DNA of 64,000 nt, taken from Epiperipatus broadwayi (lineage: Eukaryota; Onychophora; Udeonychophora; Euonychophora; Peripatidae). A model generated the notes under the pieces. It was not told where the DNA came from. It made no database searches and was given only the letters and a program-made list of their open reading frames with translations. The position numbers and the translations under genes are program-made. Below, one piece after another: positions 10,706 to 23,979 of this stretch; position 1 is the first letter of the stretch, and every line of letters begins with the position of its first letter. The DNA lies in the NCBI GenBank assembly GCA_028023455.1, contig JAQFVV010000013.1:8154411-8218410 (forward strand), read 5' to 3'.

Positions 10706-11380
10706 TTTAATTACCATATATTTTTTAGAAGTAAAAAATATATTGCTAATAGTTTTAGGATTATATCCATAATCTTTATATAATTTAATAAATTGATTCT
10801 TTTGCAATTGAGCTACACTTTTATCTATATTGTATTTATCATTCCTATATTTAAAATATTTAATCACTGCTAATTTTTGTACCCATGCTTGTTGTGAATC
10901 TACATTAATAATTTTTCTTAATTTATGTTCTTTAATAAAATGTTTTAAAGTAATTTTATTATCATTATCTATATTAATTTCTATATCTAAATATTTAATC
11001 TTATCTTTAAATTCTATTTTAGTAAATTTAATTTTATATATATTATTATTAAACTCATTATAAATATTATTCATTACTCTTTTATTACCAATAATTAAAT
11101 ATCAACATATCTAGAATAATGTATTATGTCTTGACTAATTACCCTTTTTTTTTAATTACAATATTTTCTACTTCATTTATAAATACTGATGATATTAAGC
11201 CACTAACTGCACAACCCATAGCCCATCCCTCATTTATATTCCAAAATTCATTATTATATTTAAAATATAAACTATTGTGTATTAATTTTAAACCCTCTTC
11301 AATAATATTTATTATGTTTATATCATTTATATATTTACTTAAATTAGAATATAAATATTGGCTGGTCAAATAGTAAAAAT
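10643..11380 (-). pseudogene. Penelope reverse transcriptase remnant
   Basis: Two open frames. 11139-11369 encodes YFKYNNEFWNINEGWAMGCA, the RT palm strand with the G.AMG motif typical of Penelope (usually followed by SP). 10643-11074 encodes the thumb region (KYLDIEINI, then QQAWVQK). Between them, near 11095-11125, minus-strand translation gives RYVDI where active RTs have YVDD, followed by stops, so the polymerase site is lost. Confidence 0.72.
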
Positions 11381-11429
11381 CTTGATCAATTAATAGATAA
11401 TTATAGATTATGGGGATGATTTACAGTTT

Positions 11430-12060
11430 AAAAAAAGAATTGTATATAAAATTACATGCCAAATTTGTAAAATGATTTACTTTGGGCATACTGGAAAACA
11501 ATTAGAAGTAAGAGCCAAAGAATATAACAATGCTAATATAACAATGCTATTAAAAGAAAAGATGATAGGTCTGCATTATATATTCACTATTTGAAATATG
11601 GCTATAGAATAGATGCTACAAAAAGTATTAAATATTTAAATTTCGTCAAATATCCAAAAAGAAAGCAAATATATGAAACATATATTAAAAATAATTTGAC
11701 TAATTGTATGAATATTTATAAGATTTCTACAAATTTGGTTAATAATTGGTTGATTAAAAATGAATGAAAAATTATATAAGTTGATATATATAATTGTATA
11801 AAAAAATCCTTGTAATATTATTTATCATATTGTTATGATATAATCAACTGTTTTGTAATTACTGAATTTATATATGAGGGTTTTGATTTGTTTTAATTAT
11901 TTATATTATTATTGTTTGCTTTAATTCCATTATTGGACACTGGATGGTTTTATGCCAGGTGATTCGTTAATGTTAAATAGATTTGTAACATTTGAAAAGG
12001 GCACCAAAGCAGGTGCTGAAAAAAGCTTTTTATGTATAAAATTATTATTTTTTTGATTAT
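11430..12060 (+). pseudogene. Second Penelope fragment, plus strand
   Basis: The plus strand reads RIVYKITCQICKMIYFGHTG (endonuclease core), then SALYIHYLKYG-like sequence with frameshifts (around 11530-11600 a short AATATAACAATGCT duplication), then the same 3' untranslated tail as the copy on the other strand. The RT region is absent. Confidence 0.7.
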
Positions 12061-12454
12061 TATTTATTTTTTTATACTGCTGATAATACATTAGGAAAAA
12101 AAAAATGAAATAACATACATATAACAATAATCTTGCTAATATGATAAATAATGTGGTATCTTATTACAATTTTATATACACGTTACTCCTCAAATGTGAC
12201 AATAGCAGATATCAATAAGCATTTAAATAGCTATCTATTAGAGTCTCATTTGAAACTACCATCTTATAAAGTAACAAAACTTAAAATTAAAAAATAATAA
12301 TAATTTGGTTAGTTAAATCTTTTAATCAATTCATATTTATTAAAAATTTTAGCAAAATATGTTATTGACTATCTCTTTACATTAATTGACCCGATATTGA
12401 TAGCAAAATTCTTATATTTTTTTGAAGAGATATTTTTCCCATTTGGAAATAAGA
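12061..12454. other. AT-rich intron sequence, no gene
   Basis: No coding or repeat structure recognised apart from A/T homopolymers. Confidence 0.55.
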
Positions 12455-12745
12455 GACTAAAAAGGTATACCTAATCTGTCCAATCTAATATACAATGACA
12501 TATCACCTACAATACATCTTTAGCTGCAGTCATGATGTGTTTTGAAATATCTTCACTGAAATGAAATTTTTAAAAAACATTACTAGAAAGGCTTTGCCAA
12601 GTGATTAAAAAGGTATAGCTAATCTGTCCAATCTAAAATATAATGACTTATAATCATCTTCAAAGGCAAACATAGTGTGTTTTGGGATATCTGCAGTGAA
12701 ATGAAATTTTTAGAAAACATTACTCGAAAAGGCATTGTTTGTTAC
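12455..12745. repeat. Two-copy tandem repeat, 148-bp unit
   Basis: AAAAAGGTATACCTAATCTG at about 12459 recurs as AAAAAGGTATAGCTAATCTG at 12607. Downstream blocks (GTGTTTTG, CAGTGAAATGAAATTTTT, AACATTACT) repeat at the same spacing. The copies differ at roughly one base in eight, so the duplication is not recent. Confidence 0.75.
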
Positions 12746-13304
12746 TGATATCAAATTTTTGCACGTTCTGATATGCCTCAATACATTTCAGCAATAATTC
12801 TTAGATCCAATTTGTAAAAAACCTTTCTACACCTTATAAATTCCTATACTTACTTCAACAATATAAGAATAAATTCATTCCATTCAATTACTGTTTACAT
12901 CAGATTACAACATCCAGTTTCTTGGTCAAAGATTTTAAATAAGAATAATATGACTATCAGGATACACTGCCATTTTTTCCAAAACAAATATCATTCATCA
13001 CCATGAAGGAATTACATAGATGAGAATGTGGTCTCAAAATATATTCTGCCCTATAGGGAAAAATAGTTTCACACCAAAATAATCATTCATATTAACTAAC
13101 TTTATAATTATATCAATAAATACCAAGTCTCTACATTTATATGGTGATTTACAATTGGATATTAGTTTATGAATTGCAAAGCCACAATGCAGAAAATATT
13201 GAATAGATTTAGTAATCTTTTTAACCTTAAATTGACAACTAAAATATAAAAATTCTAAGAAACAATCTGATATAACCTATTTCTGCCATTAAAATAACAA
13301 TATA
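12746..13304. other. Intron sequence, no gene
   Basis: Nothing recognised on either strand. Confidence 0.5.
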
Positions 13305-13589
13305 TATGAGCTTGGATTGAAAATATTATGGTGTTTTCAATTTAAGACTCATAGTTTTGTAGTTAAGTAGAGATAAAATGTGGCTGCTGAAGGGTTACCT
13401 TAGATCCTAAGATCTAGATGCAGTGCTCTCAGATACAAGGCTCTTCACAGATGAAGGCCATAACCAGAAACTAGTATGGGGATATTGGATGAGTAGATAG
13501 TAGATAGGGATTTTATACACAAGCCTTTTGGCATCCATTGATTACTCTGGCTTACACTGAGTGGCAATATGTATAGAGAGTTTTCCCTG
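13305..13589 (-). mobile_element. Truncated copy of the 467-bp MITE
   Basis: Reverse-complement match to about 43881-44165. It shares TAGTTTTGTAGTTAAGTAGA, TGGCTGCTG, ATATTGGATGAGTAG and the terminal block GAGTGGCA...GAGAGTTTT. The terminus is mutated (CCCTG for GCCTG) and the other end is missing. Confidence 0.75.
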
Positions 13590-14092
13590 TTTTAATATAT
13601 ATATCATTAAATAAAATAAATAACAGCTCAAAAAATTTACAGCAATATCTTTAAGTAGTTTCAAACAATGTCATTATTTAACTAACACTTTTGGAAATGA
13701 TAGTGCAATATTCTAAATTTTATGAACTTTTATTTATTAACTATTTTGTAATATAATATATAAAAAACATTAATAAGAATTTAGCATTATATATACAACT
13801 AACGTAAAGATTTCAAAATAAAAAACAATTTTATTATTAAACTTTTGGCTTGATTATATATATACTCTACTTGTTTAAACATAAAAACTTAGCATGAAAT
13901 ATTATAATTCAAATGTTTATGAAGTTGGAAAATCACTCTTAAATTATGATCAATAAAATGGCTGTTAAAATGAAATTACAGTCTATACTAAACTAAAAGC
14001 TGCCATTTGAAAGTACAACATATGAGATATTTTTATACATACCTATCAACATAATAAGTACAAATGTAAATAATAATCAAAAAATATTCTTA

Positions 14093-14242
<150 letters not shown>

Positions 14243-15079
14243 CTAAAAAAAAAAAAAACACATAAAAAATAATATCTAAAGACAACTTTCACAAATATAA
14301 AATTTAATTTTCGGATAAATGATATGCTTAAAATAAGATTTTATGATTCATAAAAGTTTATAAAAAGTATACAAGAAATAAAAAATACTTTATGAAAATC
14401 AGTAATGATGTCAATTGGTTTTCATAAATTCTTAATAAAATTATTATACAATGTATACTTAATATTCATTATAAAGAAAAGAAACCTTTTTATTATGATA
14501 TGCAATTTTTAAAAAAAAATAAACAAAAAAACTAAACTGTACTATATTTTATATACATTTTCTATTTGTCTTTTTCTGTAACAATTCTTTACTTGTTATT
14601 TGATGATTTATTAATTTTCTTTTTTTTGTAATAACAAACTTGCAATGATATTTCATTAATTCTTCTCTATAATATCAAACTTTTTTTTTACTTCACAAAA
14701 ACAAATTTCATGTATCTATTGATGATTTTTTTCAGAAATTCCTATACAACAAACATCTCTATACACTTTATTTGCAACAATTCAAAAATTCTAGAGGATA
14801 AGATGATATTAACTGTGATTCTTAAACTTATATTCTCCATCAACTTCTGTTTTTCCTTAATCAAGAAACTTTTGCTGAGATGTCTAGTATGTGCAAGACT
14901 GATCTTAAAGGCAAAGAAGCAATGTTAAGTAAGATAACAATATCTATATATGATACCAATACAAATTTATAATATATAGTTTAATAATTTGCTGTCTTTA
15001 ATCAAGTATTTCTTCCATAATGTGATCATTTCTTTATCTAGAAAACATAATAAAATTGCTTCAATTTAACATTAAGAAT
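14243..15079. other. AT-rich intron sequence, no gene
   Basis: Includes the polypyrimidine acceptor next to NALCN exon f, then poly-A/T-rich DNA. No repeats recognised. Confidence 0.55.
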
Positions 15080-17590
15080 ATATCAAAATCAAAAAAGGAG
15101 ATCTTCTTTAAAATAATTGTTCAACACAATGTTGATGCTATTGCACTCCAGGAGACATAATTTTTCTACCAACACAAATTTTTCTTAAAATTCCTTAATT
15201 TACACTAATTCTTGGTATGGCTACCTTTGTTTTAAACCACTTTGTAAAGTAACCAACTTCTATTAAAAATATCTGGAATGATAATGCAATCATCATACAG
15301 AGAGATAATTTTAGATATGCAATATTTACAAATTTCCCAATACAAACTGATCCTAAACTTCTCTTTCAGATTTTCCTTACCCTTTTGTATATATATGAGA
15401 TTTCAATACTGTATCCTTTGGGTTATGCAAATGAGAATCAAGTATGTTGTCAATATTATACAACAGACAGATTTAAACATGCATTTTTTCTGCTTCAAAA
15501 CAAAGAGGAACATTGTATTCAGGAAAATGGAAAACAAAGACTACCAATAATTTGCCTTGTTTTGACAAAAAATACTCAATCATCTACGATATAGCAACAT
15601 AAATCAACTCTAATTACAATTGGAATTCACACTCCTATAATTAAAAATTATTCAGCTTCGAGCTGGAATTTAAAGAAGAAAAATTTTGAAGAGAATATTA
15701 ATAAAATCTCTCCAATTTCTTCATTTTATGACAAGTTTCACAAACTCATAATAACAGCTGCTAAAAGATTCATTCCTCAAAGATATTGATAACAATTCAT
15801 TCCAGGTTGGAATAAAATCAACGGTGCTCTTTATAGCCAATATTTATCTGATAAAGATCCAAAAATTCTTGATGAACTTATTAAAATAGTGGATAATATT
15901 TAAAAAAAAGTGGAGAGAGAGAGAGAGAGTAAGGAAAAACAAAATTTTACAAGATGTAGTCAAAAAATCAAATCATTTTTTACATAAACTTGGTGGCTGT
16001 AAATCCATCTACTAAAACCTGCTGAAATCATGTCTAATAAGATTTCTAGCATTTAGAGCAAAACTGCAAGCTTCTCTTTTACAATGTTCCTCTAATATTA
16101 ATCTAATAAAATCAGTAGATATTGGTGAACTTGAAAGGGTTCTTGATTGTCTTAAATTAGGAAAGGCTAAGAAGCATTCTTCCAAAGAGTTTCTAAAATA
16201 TTTAGGACCTAAAAACAAAGTATGGTTAGTAAAACTGTTCAGCAACATTATTCTTAAAGAAATTATTACAAAAATTTATTACAAAAACAATTCATAAAAC
16301 CCAATAAATCCAACAATGATAATAAAAAAATCACTGAAAAACAATATTGACAAGAACTTTTCTAATAGTTGAAAGCTATCTACTTATACAGTATATTATG
16401 TTTATGTCTGGAAGAAGTTATTGTACATGTTTTACTTTTAACAACTCATATTTTAAAAAAAAAAACTTCCAAAATAAATTAAAAACTGGCATTATCCTTA
16501 ATCTCATTTCAACTGATTCTGCTTGGAAAAAATTATCTATTTCTATAAGATTTTCAAATCCTTAAATGCAGGAAAATCATCAATTTATTTGTCAAAATGC
16601 ATTTCAATAAGAAAATTCATGTGACACTAAATATATTAGATACAAAATTTTACAGAATGGGCTTCCACAGGGATCAGTTCTCTCACATAATTTAACATAT
16701 TCATCAGTGATTTTCCAGATGCAAGATGCAGAAAATTCATTTATACTTATGGCATTGTTCTGATTTCACAAAAGATATCTTTTCCAAGATATATATATAT
16801 AAGTTCTAAATAAAAATATAAAAAGTTTGGAAACTTTTTTTGAAGACTGAAGTCCTATTCCTAATTCAACAAATACAATACATTTAACTTTTCATCAAAA
16901 CAATAGAGAAATACTTCATAATCTGAACATAACCTTTTGCAATAATAGACTAAAACATAATACTACCTCATGCCATTCAAAGGTAGCCTTATTTATTTTT
17001 CCTCATTTATTTAAAGTTAGATCTAAAATAATGATGGAAGCATTTTGCAGATAGCTTCCTTTAGTGCTAGCATTTTCTATTGTTGATTAAATACTGTGCT
17101 CCTGTTTGGAGAAAAAAACCATTTTAAATTTCTGGATAATCAATTAAATATTATCAAAAAATATTTCTGGCACACTAGGTATTAGAAGAGAATCTGTCTC
17201 ACAAATAGATCAGATTTGTCAACAACTCAAGAAATAGTTTCTCCACCTAACACTCATCTTAAATCAAGATCCTTTGTCTGGATGTTTGACCACAAATTTA
17301 TAACCCAAGAATTATGACATAAACCCATAGCCATTGCAGTCATTTGCTTCATAAATGAAATTTAACAACTGCTGACCTAATAGATGTATAAAAACATAAA
17401 CCAAGAGGAACATAGTTAATGACTGTTAAATCTATGCTTATAGTTGACAGAATAGATGGAATTATTAAAGCCACTAGTAAATCTATCTTCTGGCTAGTTG
17501 AAAACTCTGCAATTGTTTGTGATATTTTGTGAATAGTTAAACTGTCTTAAAAAAATATCCATATGCTAAATAAATAAATATATGGTTTCC
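15080..17590 (+). pseudogene. Jockey/CR1-type LINE, heavily degraded
   Basis: Plus-strand fragments in order: QHNVDAIALQET (apurinic-type endonuclease motif, about 15120-15160); a W-N-L-K-K-K-N-F block (about 15660) and AKRFIPQRY (about 15755), typical of the endonuclease-RT linker; NGLPQGSVLS (16658-16687), the RT motif preceding the catalytic core; YCAPVW-like sequence (about 17090); and ISG.LGI (about 17165). The 3' end is an ATAAATAAATA tail at about 17570. Each block is separated by stops and frameshifts. Long inactive. Confidence 0.72.
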
Positions 17591-19499
17591 ATCATTAAGA
17601 TATTAAATTGATTGACTGAAATTTAAACTGGATAAAATTTCAAATATTTATTATTTAATAAATAAATATGTCAACAGTAGTCATTTTTATATATAATATA
17701 AAGTCAGAAATGCACACTTACAAATATAAAACACATATTCATATATAAAAATATATTGATATACAGGCAAAACTCACTATATGTATTACCACTCACTGTA
17801 AGCGAGCATAGGAAATGGTGATCATGTGATATATTGATATACCTAAATATTAATCATTTATCAATCAAATTTGACAATAAAACACAGCACATTGAATATG
17901 CATTTTATTAGATTAGTTCCATTTTTTTCTAGACAATTCAAAACACTAGCTGTTAAAAAAAAATAATAATAATTCTTGATTATTAGAACTGATTCCAGAA
18001 TCAACAAATCTACTGTCCATGCTAAATATATATATATACAAAGATCCACAAATGAAACATATAGTAGCACCTCATAATCATGGCAGGCCAGAAATTGGAT
18101 TCCTGGATATAGTAATCTGCTAATACTAAGTATTCAAAATATATATACTTTAAAAACAGTGATAAAAGACAAACTAAGTACTTTACTTAGCCTTAAAATA
18201 AATATTTCTTTACTTATAATGACAGACAAATATGAATTTAAAAATTTGATGTAATGATAAAGTGGCAGATTCTGCTGCTTAATACCATGGATCACACCCA
18301 AGTCTATGACTTCTGGTACTCAAACTTCTAAATGAACAACCAAACAATAAAACCATTTGATTATCATTTAATTAATAAGTCACTGTAATTGTTTAGTCGT
18401 GAATGGTAATAATATTATTTTTTCAAAAATTCGCAACTGCTATAACAACTAAAAGAATATGTTCATTTTTCAGAAAACTTTAATTATAGATAAATAAAAA
18501 ATAAATTAAGACTACAAACTATATACAGTAATCCTAAAATCTAGATCTAGATAAATGAAATTTACTTATTATTTAAAAATAAATATATTTATTGATATGT
18601 ATGATAAAGTACGTGATACAGTTTCCACAATTAAATTAAAACATTTATGATTTTAGTTAACACAATATATAATAACTTAATAAAGTTCAATTTATATGTC
18701 AAATACACGAAAATGTAAACAGATAAACAAAATGATGCTCTAAAAAAGAAAATGGTGTTTAACATGTTTCTCAGATTCAAATGTAAGAGCATATTGCGAA
18801 AAAAAAAAAAAAAAACTCCAGCTATATAATTTAAATTAAAAATTATTTCATTATAGCGAATCATTATTAACCAAGTAGAAATTATTGCAAGTACTATTAT
18901 ATGGATGCACAAAACTACATACAAAAACATATATAATCAAAATTACCTCAAATTAACTGCTAAATCAGACTTGGTTGTGTTTTAGTTTACTTTCTTTGGC
19001 TAATATGTTTTAGTGGTGAATTTGGGGTAATTTTTATTATCTAATTTAACTTTAGACTTTTAAAACATATATATATATCATCTTCATTATAAGTCTATTA
19101 TTGTGAAAAAAATGTCCCAAATTTTTTCTACTATTTTCAATTCATATCTTCTCTTTTAAACATAACATAGAAAAATTGCTGTTTTTTAATCATTCATATC
19201 ACATATGGCTTTTTCTAAGTCTTTTAAAATCTTTTAGGATTCAATTTAGGGTTTCAGTTGTACAATTCTTCCCCACTCCATTTTGACCTCTAAATTTTCT
19301 GTTACGTTAATGTTCGCTCTCTCATGTATGATTTCACTTTTGGTCTTTTCTTATTAATCCTAATAGATTCAACTGTGATGGTATCAGCATAAATAGAAAT
19401 TTAAAACAATATTGCAATTTTATTAATGATTTAAGATATGCTTGCAGTTAAAACCAGTTTCATTTGTAAAATCTCTTATAATGTTTTTCTAATTTACAA
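17591..19499. other. AT-rich intron sequence with one MITE end
   Basis: Mostly A/T-rich DNA without coding signal. Bases 17764-17830 begin CAGGCAAAACTCACTATATG and contain GATCATGTGAT, a terminal fragment related to the MITE at 43881. Confidence 0.6.
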
Positions 19500-20640
19500 A
19501 TAATCATAAACAGTAAGAATTTTTCATCCTAGCACATGTGCTGTACTGTGTTTTAAATAATATCTCAACAATGTCTTGTTGAGTATTAAGGAAACTCTCA
19601 AACTAAGACACAAAATAGAGACTTTTGAAAAGATAAGAGAGACCATCTTATCTTTAAACCTACTTTCTAATTATATAGGTCAATGTAAAGCATCTCAGTT
19701 TAAGAGCATGAAGATGTTTCTCTGTTCATTTTATTTTTATTATTTTCTTTCTGTATATTAATTCTTGCAAAATCTTTAAATTTAGAATATGTTAATACTC
19801 AGAAATATTAAAAATTACGAAGCATTTGATTTTATTTATTAGTGCAGAGATAATATGTAATTTAAACTGTAAAGATTTTTCATCCTAGCACATGAGCTGT
19901 ACTGTTTTTATATAATATCTCAATGATATCTTGTTGAGTAGTGAGGAAACTCTTGAAATAAGACAAAAGATAGAGACTTTTGAAAATATAAGAGCGGCCA
20001 TCTTGTCTTTAAACCTACTTTCTAATTATATAGGCCAATCTAAAGCATGTCAGTTTAAGAGCATGAAGATGTTTCTCTGTTCACTTTACTTCCATTATTT
20101 TCTTTAAAACAGGCAAAACTCACTATACATATATTGCCACACACAGCAAGCTAGAGTATTAACTCAACAAAACATTATTGAGATATTATAAAAAAAACAG
20201 TACACTGTATATGTTAGGATGAAAAATTCTTACTGTTTAAATTACATACCATCTCTGCACTAGTAAATAAAATAAAATGTTACATAATTTCTAATATTTC
20301 CGAATATTAACACATAGTACATTTAAAGATTTCATGAGAGTTAATATGCAGAAAGAAAATAATGGAAATGAACAGAGAAACATCTTCACCCTCCTAAACT
20401 GAGATGCTTTAGATTAGCCTATATAATTAGAAAGTAGGTTTAAAGATAAAATGGCTGCTCTTATTTTTTCAAAAATCTCTATCTTATGTCTTAGTTCAAG
20501 AGTTTCCTCAATACTCAACAAGACATCATTGAGATATTATAAAAAAAAAACACAGAACATGTATGTATTGGGATGAAAAATCCTTACTGTTTAAATTACA
20601 TACCATCTCTGCACTAGTAAATAAAATCAAATATTAAATA
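19500..20640. repeat. Large imperfect palindrome built of about 365-bp units
   Basis: Two direct units (19512-19870 and 19872-20105; shared TTTTTCATCCTAGCACATG and CTACTTTCTAATTATATAGG) are followed by inverted units (20153-20510 and 20520-20640; shared AATTAGAAAGTAGGTTTAAA). The centre (20112-20150) is a MITE end, CAGGCAAAACTCACTATACA. The arms are about 500-600 bp and roughly 90% alike by eye. No protein-coding content. Confidence 0.75.
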
Positions 20641-22939
20641 ATCATAAAGTATAAATATAAAAACAAACTGTTTTTTTTTAATGAAAAATTTATTCACAAT
20701 AATTCACTTTTCTCTGTCGGCCATCTTCAGAATTAACTGCAAAAAAAAATTATAAAAACTATCTTAAAAAACTGAAAGATGGTCTATGGAATTGGCCAAA
20801 ACATTAATTTTTGTTGTAAATAAATTTTTCCATTCAAAAAAAAAAAAAAAATAGTTTTTTACATTTATAATTTACAAATATATATATATATAATTGTTGC
20901 ATATATAAATACTTATATATTGGAAGAACTATATGAAGTAATAATAACTGCTGTATATATTTTGTCGAATAATCAATAATGTAAAAATGTTTAGCACATC
21001 TGTCTGCCATGTCTATGACTTGGAGTTTGAACCCAAGGGAAACTTGGAAATTTTTTCAACCAAAACAAGAGCTGGCCCTCATGTAATCCAAATAGCTATC
21101 TTACTATTATTTGATTATTGGGTTTTTATTAATAGCTATATAACAAATAAAAAACTATAAAAGTCTCATTTATCAGCAGTAGTTTAGTTTATTAGTCTGA
21201 TGAAAATTATCAATGAACTCTAGCTCTTTTTTTGTAAAAATGTTGTAAAAGTCTCTGATCTGAAATAAGTTATATTAAGGTTGTTTTGCTTATATGAAAA
21301 ATAACTTTTAATAATAAACAGGAATTTTAAAGCAATTATACCCAAGACTTATAACAAAAATCTGTTTTAAGTTTTATTCAACAAAAAAAAAATTGAATCA
21401 AAGAGAAAGCAATTAAGATGGCAATGAGATATAATCTGCTCAAACAAATTACAGTTTTTATTTTTAACATTTCTTTCATCGTATAATAAAATAAAAAAGA
21501 TAAATTACAAAAACTCAAATCACTTTTGAAATGAATATAGGATTTTTGTATATTTTCTAAAATCATTTTTTGAAGATCATACAATCACCATTTTTTACAC
21601 TTTAAAGTCAATAATCTTGTTTTTTTTTTCAACCTATACTAAAAATATTAATAACTATTTATATTATTTCTAGGTTATTAGAATAGTTCCCTAGAATGCT
21701 ACCTCTTATACGCCCTTTTCAAGATTATCTAGTAACTTAGTCGTATCAATCATTTTTGTGACCAAAAAAAAATTTTTTTATTATTAAAATATAGAAATGT
21801 TTCATCAACATAACAATCAAACCAATCCTAGTTAACAATGTCTACTGTTCAAGCAAAGCATCTCTATTCATAAAAGAAATATATTTACTTATTTAGTGTA
21901 TGAATTTTTTTTTTTTAGACAGATTACTATTAAACAAAATATTATAAAGAAACCTATAGAGATTCCAACTAGGGCTTTATTTAATTCTTCAATTCTGTTA
22001 CTGTAGCTATTGGTTCAAGAAATGAGTTTAGTCAATCATGATTTGCATCTCCACATTTACAGACCAATGATTATTAAATTCTATTTATAAATCAGATAAA
22101 TGCAATGACCATGGGTTATCCTGAATCTTTTAATGAGACTTTAGTTGCATCTAAAAATATCAAGTCCAGATAGCTTTATTGCTGAATTTGAAAAAAGAAA
22201 TTTAATTACAACCTCATAAGAAGTCCATTCTTATTCTACAATTCTTCATTTGAAGATTTTTGATTGAACATTCAAAAGCAAGTTGAATCTGTTTAACAGC
22301 TTTTTATATATATTTGTTAAACATTACAGTAATTATATTTTACTATAAAAACACCTGCCATTTCTTCCATTTTTTTTTTTTTGCTCAATACTTCATTTGA
22401 TCTGTAATAAAAAAATTTCAAATTTATGTGCAATCAGTTGAAAATCAATGATTTAAACAATTTAAATGATACATATTTACTGGAATATTTGGATTGTAAA
22501 AATAATTATACAAATATTTCAACAATAATACAAGAAAATAAATTAAAAAATTAATCATTTAAAATGTTTAAAAAAATCTAAGATTATATCAGGAAAGAAC
22601 TATATAAAACAAAAAACTTATATATAGAAAAAAACAATATAAAATAGGCTTAAACACAAAAAGGGAATTTGTAAATATTTCTACAAAAAAAAAATAGAGC
22701 TTTTATAACATCGATTGTACAATTAGAAAAAAATAAATAAAATTTAATTAGAAGATATTTTAGGAACTAAGTATTTAAAGAAAGTAAGGATTATTTATTT
22801 AAAAAAAAAAAACTAGAAAAGAAGAAGTTCAAAAAAGAAAAATCAACATTATAATAAAAAGTAGTTAGTATAAGGAAAACGTTTTAATTCTTATATAATA
22901 GTAATAAAGTTAAGTTTTAATGTATTCAATGTGTACATT
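20641..22939. other. AT-rich intron sequence, no gene
   Basis: Poly-A/T runs and TA microsatellites (for example 20878-20894). The only structured piece is a tRNA-like relic at 20988-21056, listed separately. Confidence 0.55.
20988..21056 (+). pseudogene. tRNA-like relic, possibly a SINE head
   Basis: TTTAGCACATCTGTCTGCCA is followed by AGTTTGAACCCAAGGG, which resemble the A box/D arm and the B box/T arm of a tRNA (canonical GGTTCGAATCC). The stems do not pair well. It could be a decayed tRNA-derived SINE or chance. Confidence 0.3.
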
Positions 22940-23740
22940 TGTGTATATGCAAAACTATAGTATGTAATTGTATTGATATACAGTGGAGCTGAAAACTACA
23001 CTATATTTTATTCCAAGCCTCCCTTGCATTACACATACATAGTGTATAATAGCTAACCTTTTGTTGATATGGATGTATAAACAAAATTTTTAAAAACAAC
23101 AATAATATAATTATTAATACAAAATTAACAGAGATACATTAACAGATATTTTACGAAGTGTTTTCACTCATTCATTCATTGATGCAAAAAGAAGAAAAAA
23201 AAAACCTAACAACTATCATATTTTTATTTTTAAGATAAAGCAGACTGGATGGGGGGGGGGGCCCCCCCCCAATAACTTTCTTTTCTTATTAGAAACATAA
23301 AAGACTAATCTAATAAAAAATTAAGTTTTATTTCATTTTTTATTTTTAAGTCAATATTATCTTTAAGTATGTTTTAAAATTTTGTAAAACTCCTAATTCT
23401 AATTCTAGAAAATAATTTATTAAGCAAAATACAGTAAATCAAATTTGAGAAGGATAATAAAAAAAGAATAAAATGCATGTGCTTCCAACATAAATTGAAA
23501 AATTTTTTATTAATATATAAATTCATGTACAGTGCTAAATGAAAAAAGAAATGGCTGCCTGAATATAAAATGTGCGAAATTTAATGTTTTTTTTTATTTT
23601 TTTCTTACATTTTTGTTTGTTTGTTTGTTTACATTTTTCTTTGAATAATGCATAATTGAAGTTGCATAGTTAGATACAATTAGTTTGCAAACTGCGTTTT
23701 ATATCTATATTGTATATAAAATATGCATTCATTTCATATA
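22940..23740. repeat. Dispersed repeat, copy related to 42110-43490
   Basis: Shares ordered blocks with the downstream copy: ACTATATTTTATTCCAAGCC / GCTATATTTTGTTCCAAGTT, TAATAGCTAACCTTTTGTTG / AAAAGCTAGCTTTTTGTTGG, GCATGTGCTTCCAACA / ACATGTGCTTTTAATA, AAAAGAAATGGCTG, and TAAAGTTGCATAGT near the end. This copy lacks about 500 bp present in the middle of the other. It is an old transposon family; the superfamily is uncertain. Confidence 0.55.
23251..23270. repeat. G11C9 homopolymer junction
   Basis: Eleven G followed immediately by nine C, a self-complementary run in otherwise strongly AT-rich DNA. It may be real (two mononucleotide tracts back to back) or an assembly/sequencing artefact at a hairpin. 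Confidence 0.9.
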
Positions 23741-23979
23741 CCTTCTTCATATATGAATATTAAATACATTATAATAAAACAATCATTGATAAAGACAATG
23801 AAATATGGTTGAAAGATAAGGATTTTTTAAAAAAGTTACATATTGATTGATACAGACTAAGAATAAACAATATTTAAATTGAAAAAGAATAAAAAATTTT
23901 ATGTTGTATTCCATAAAATAATAATCAAAAAATAATAATGTATTCTTTATAAAAGTTATATAATTCTCAGTAATAATAT

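Larger units (their letters stand above)
9815..12060. mobile_element. Penelope-like element fragments in inverted orientation
   Basis: A minus-strand copy (about 9815-11400) carries the 3' end, GIY-YIG endonuclease and part of the RT. A plus-strand copy (about 11430-12060) carries the endonuclease and the same 3' end. The two 3' tails are inverted repeats: CAACACCTCCTTTGGTACCC at 9825 corresponds to GGGCACCAAAGCAGGTG at 11999. Head-to-head or inverted partial copies are common for Penelope-like elements. Both are full of lesions. Confidence 0.75.
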
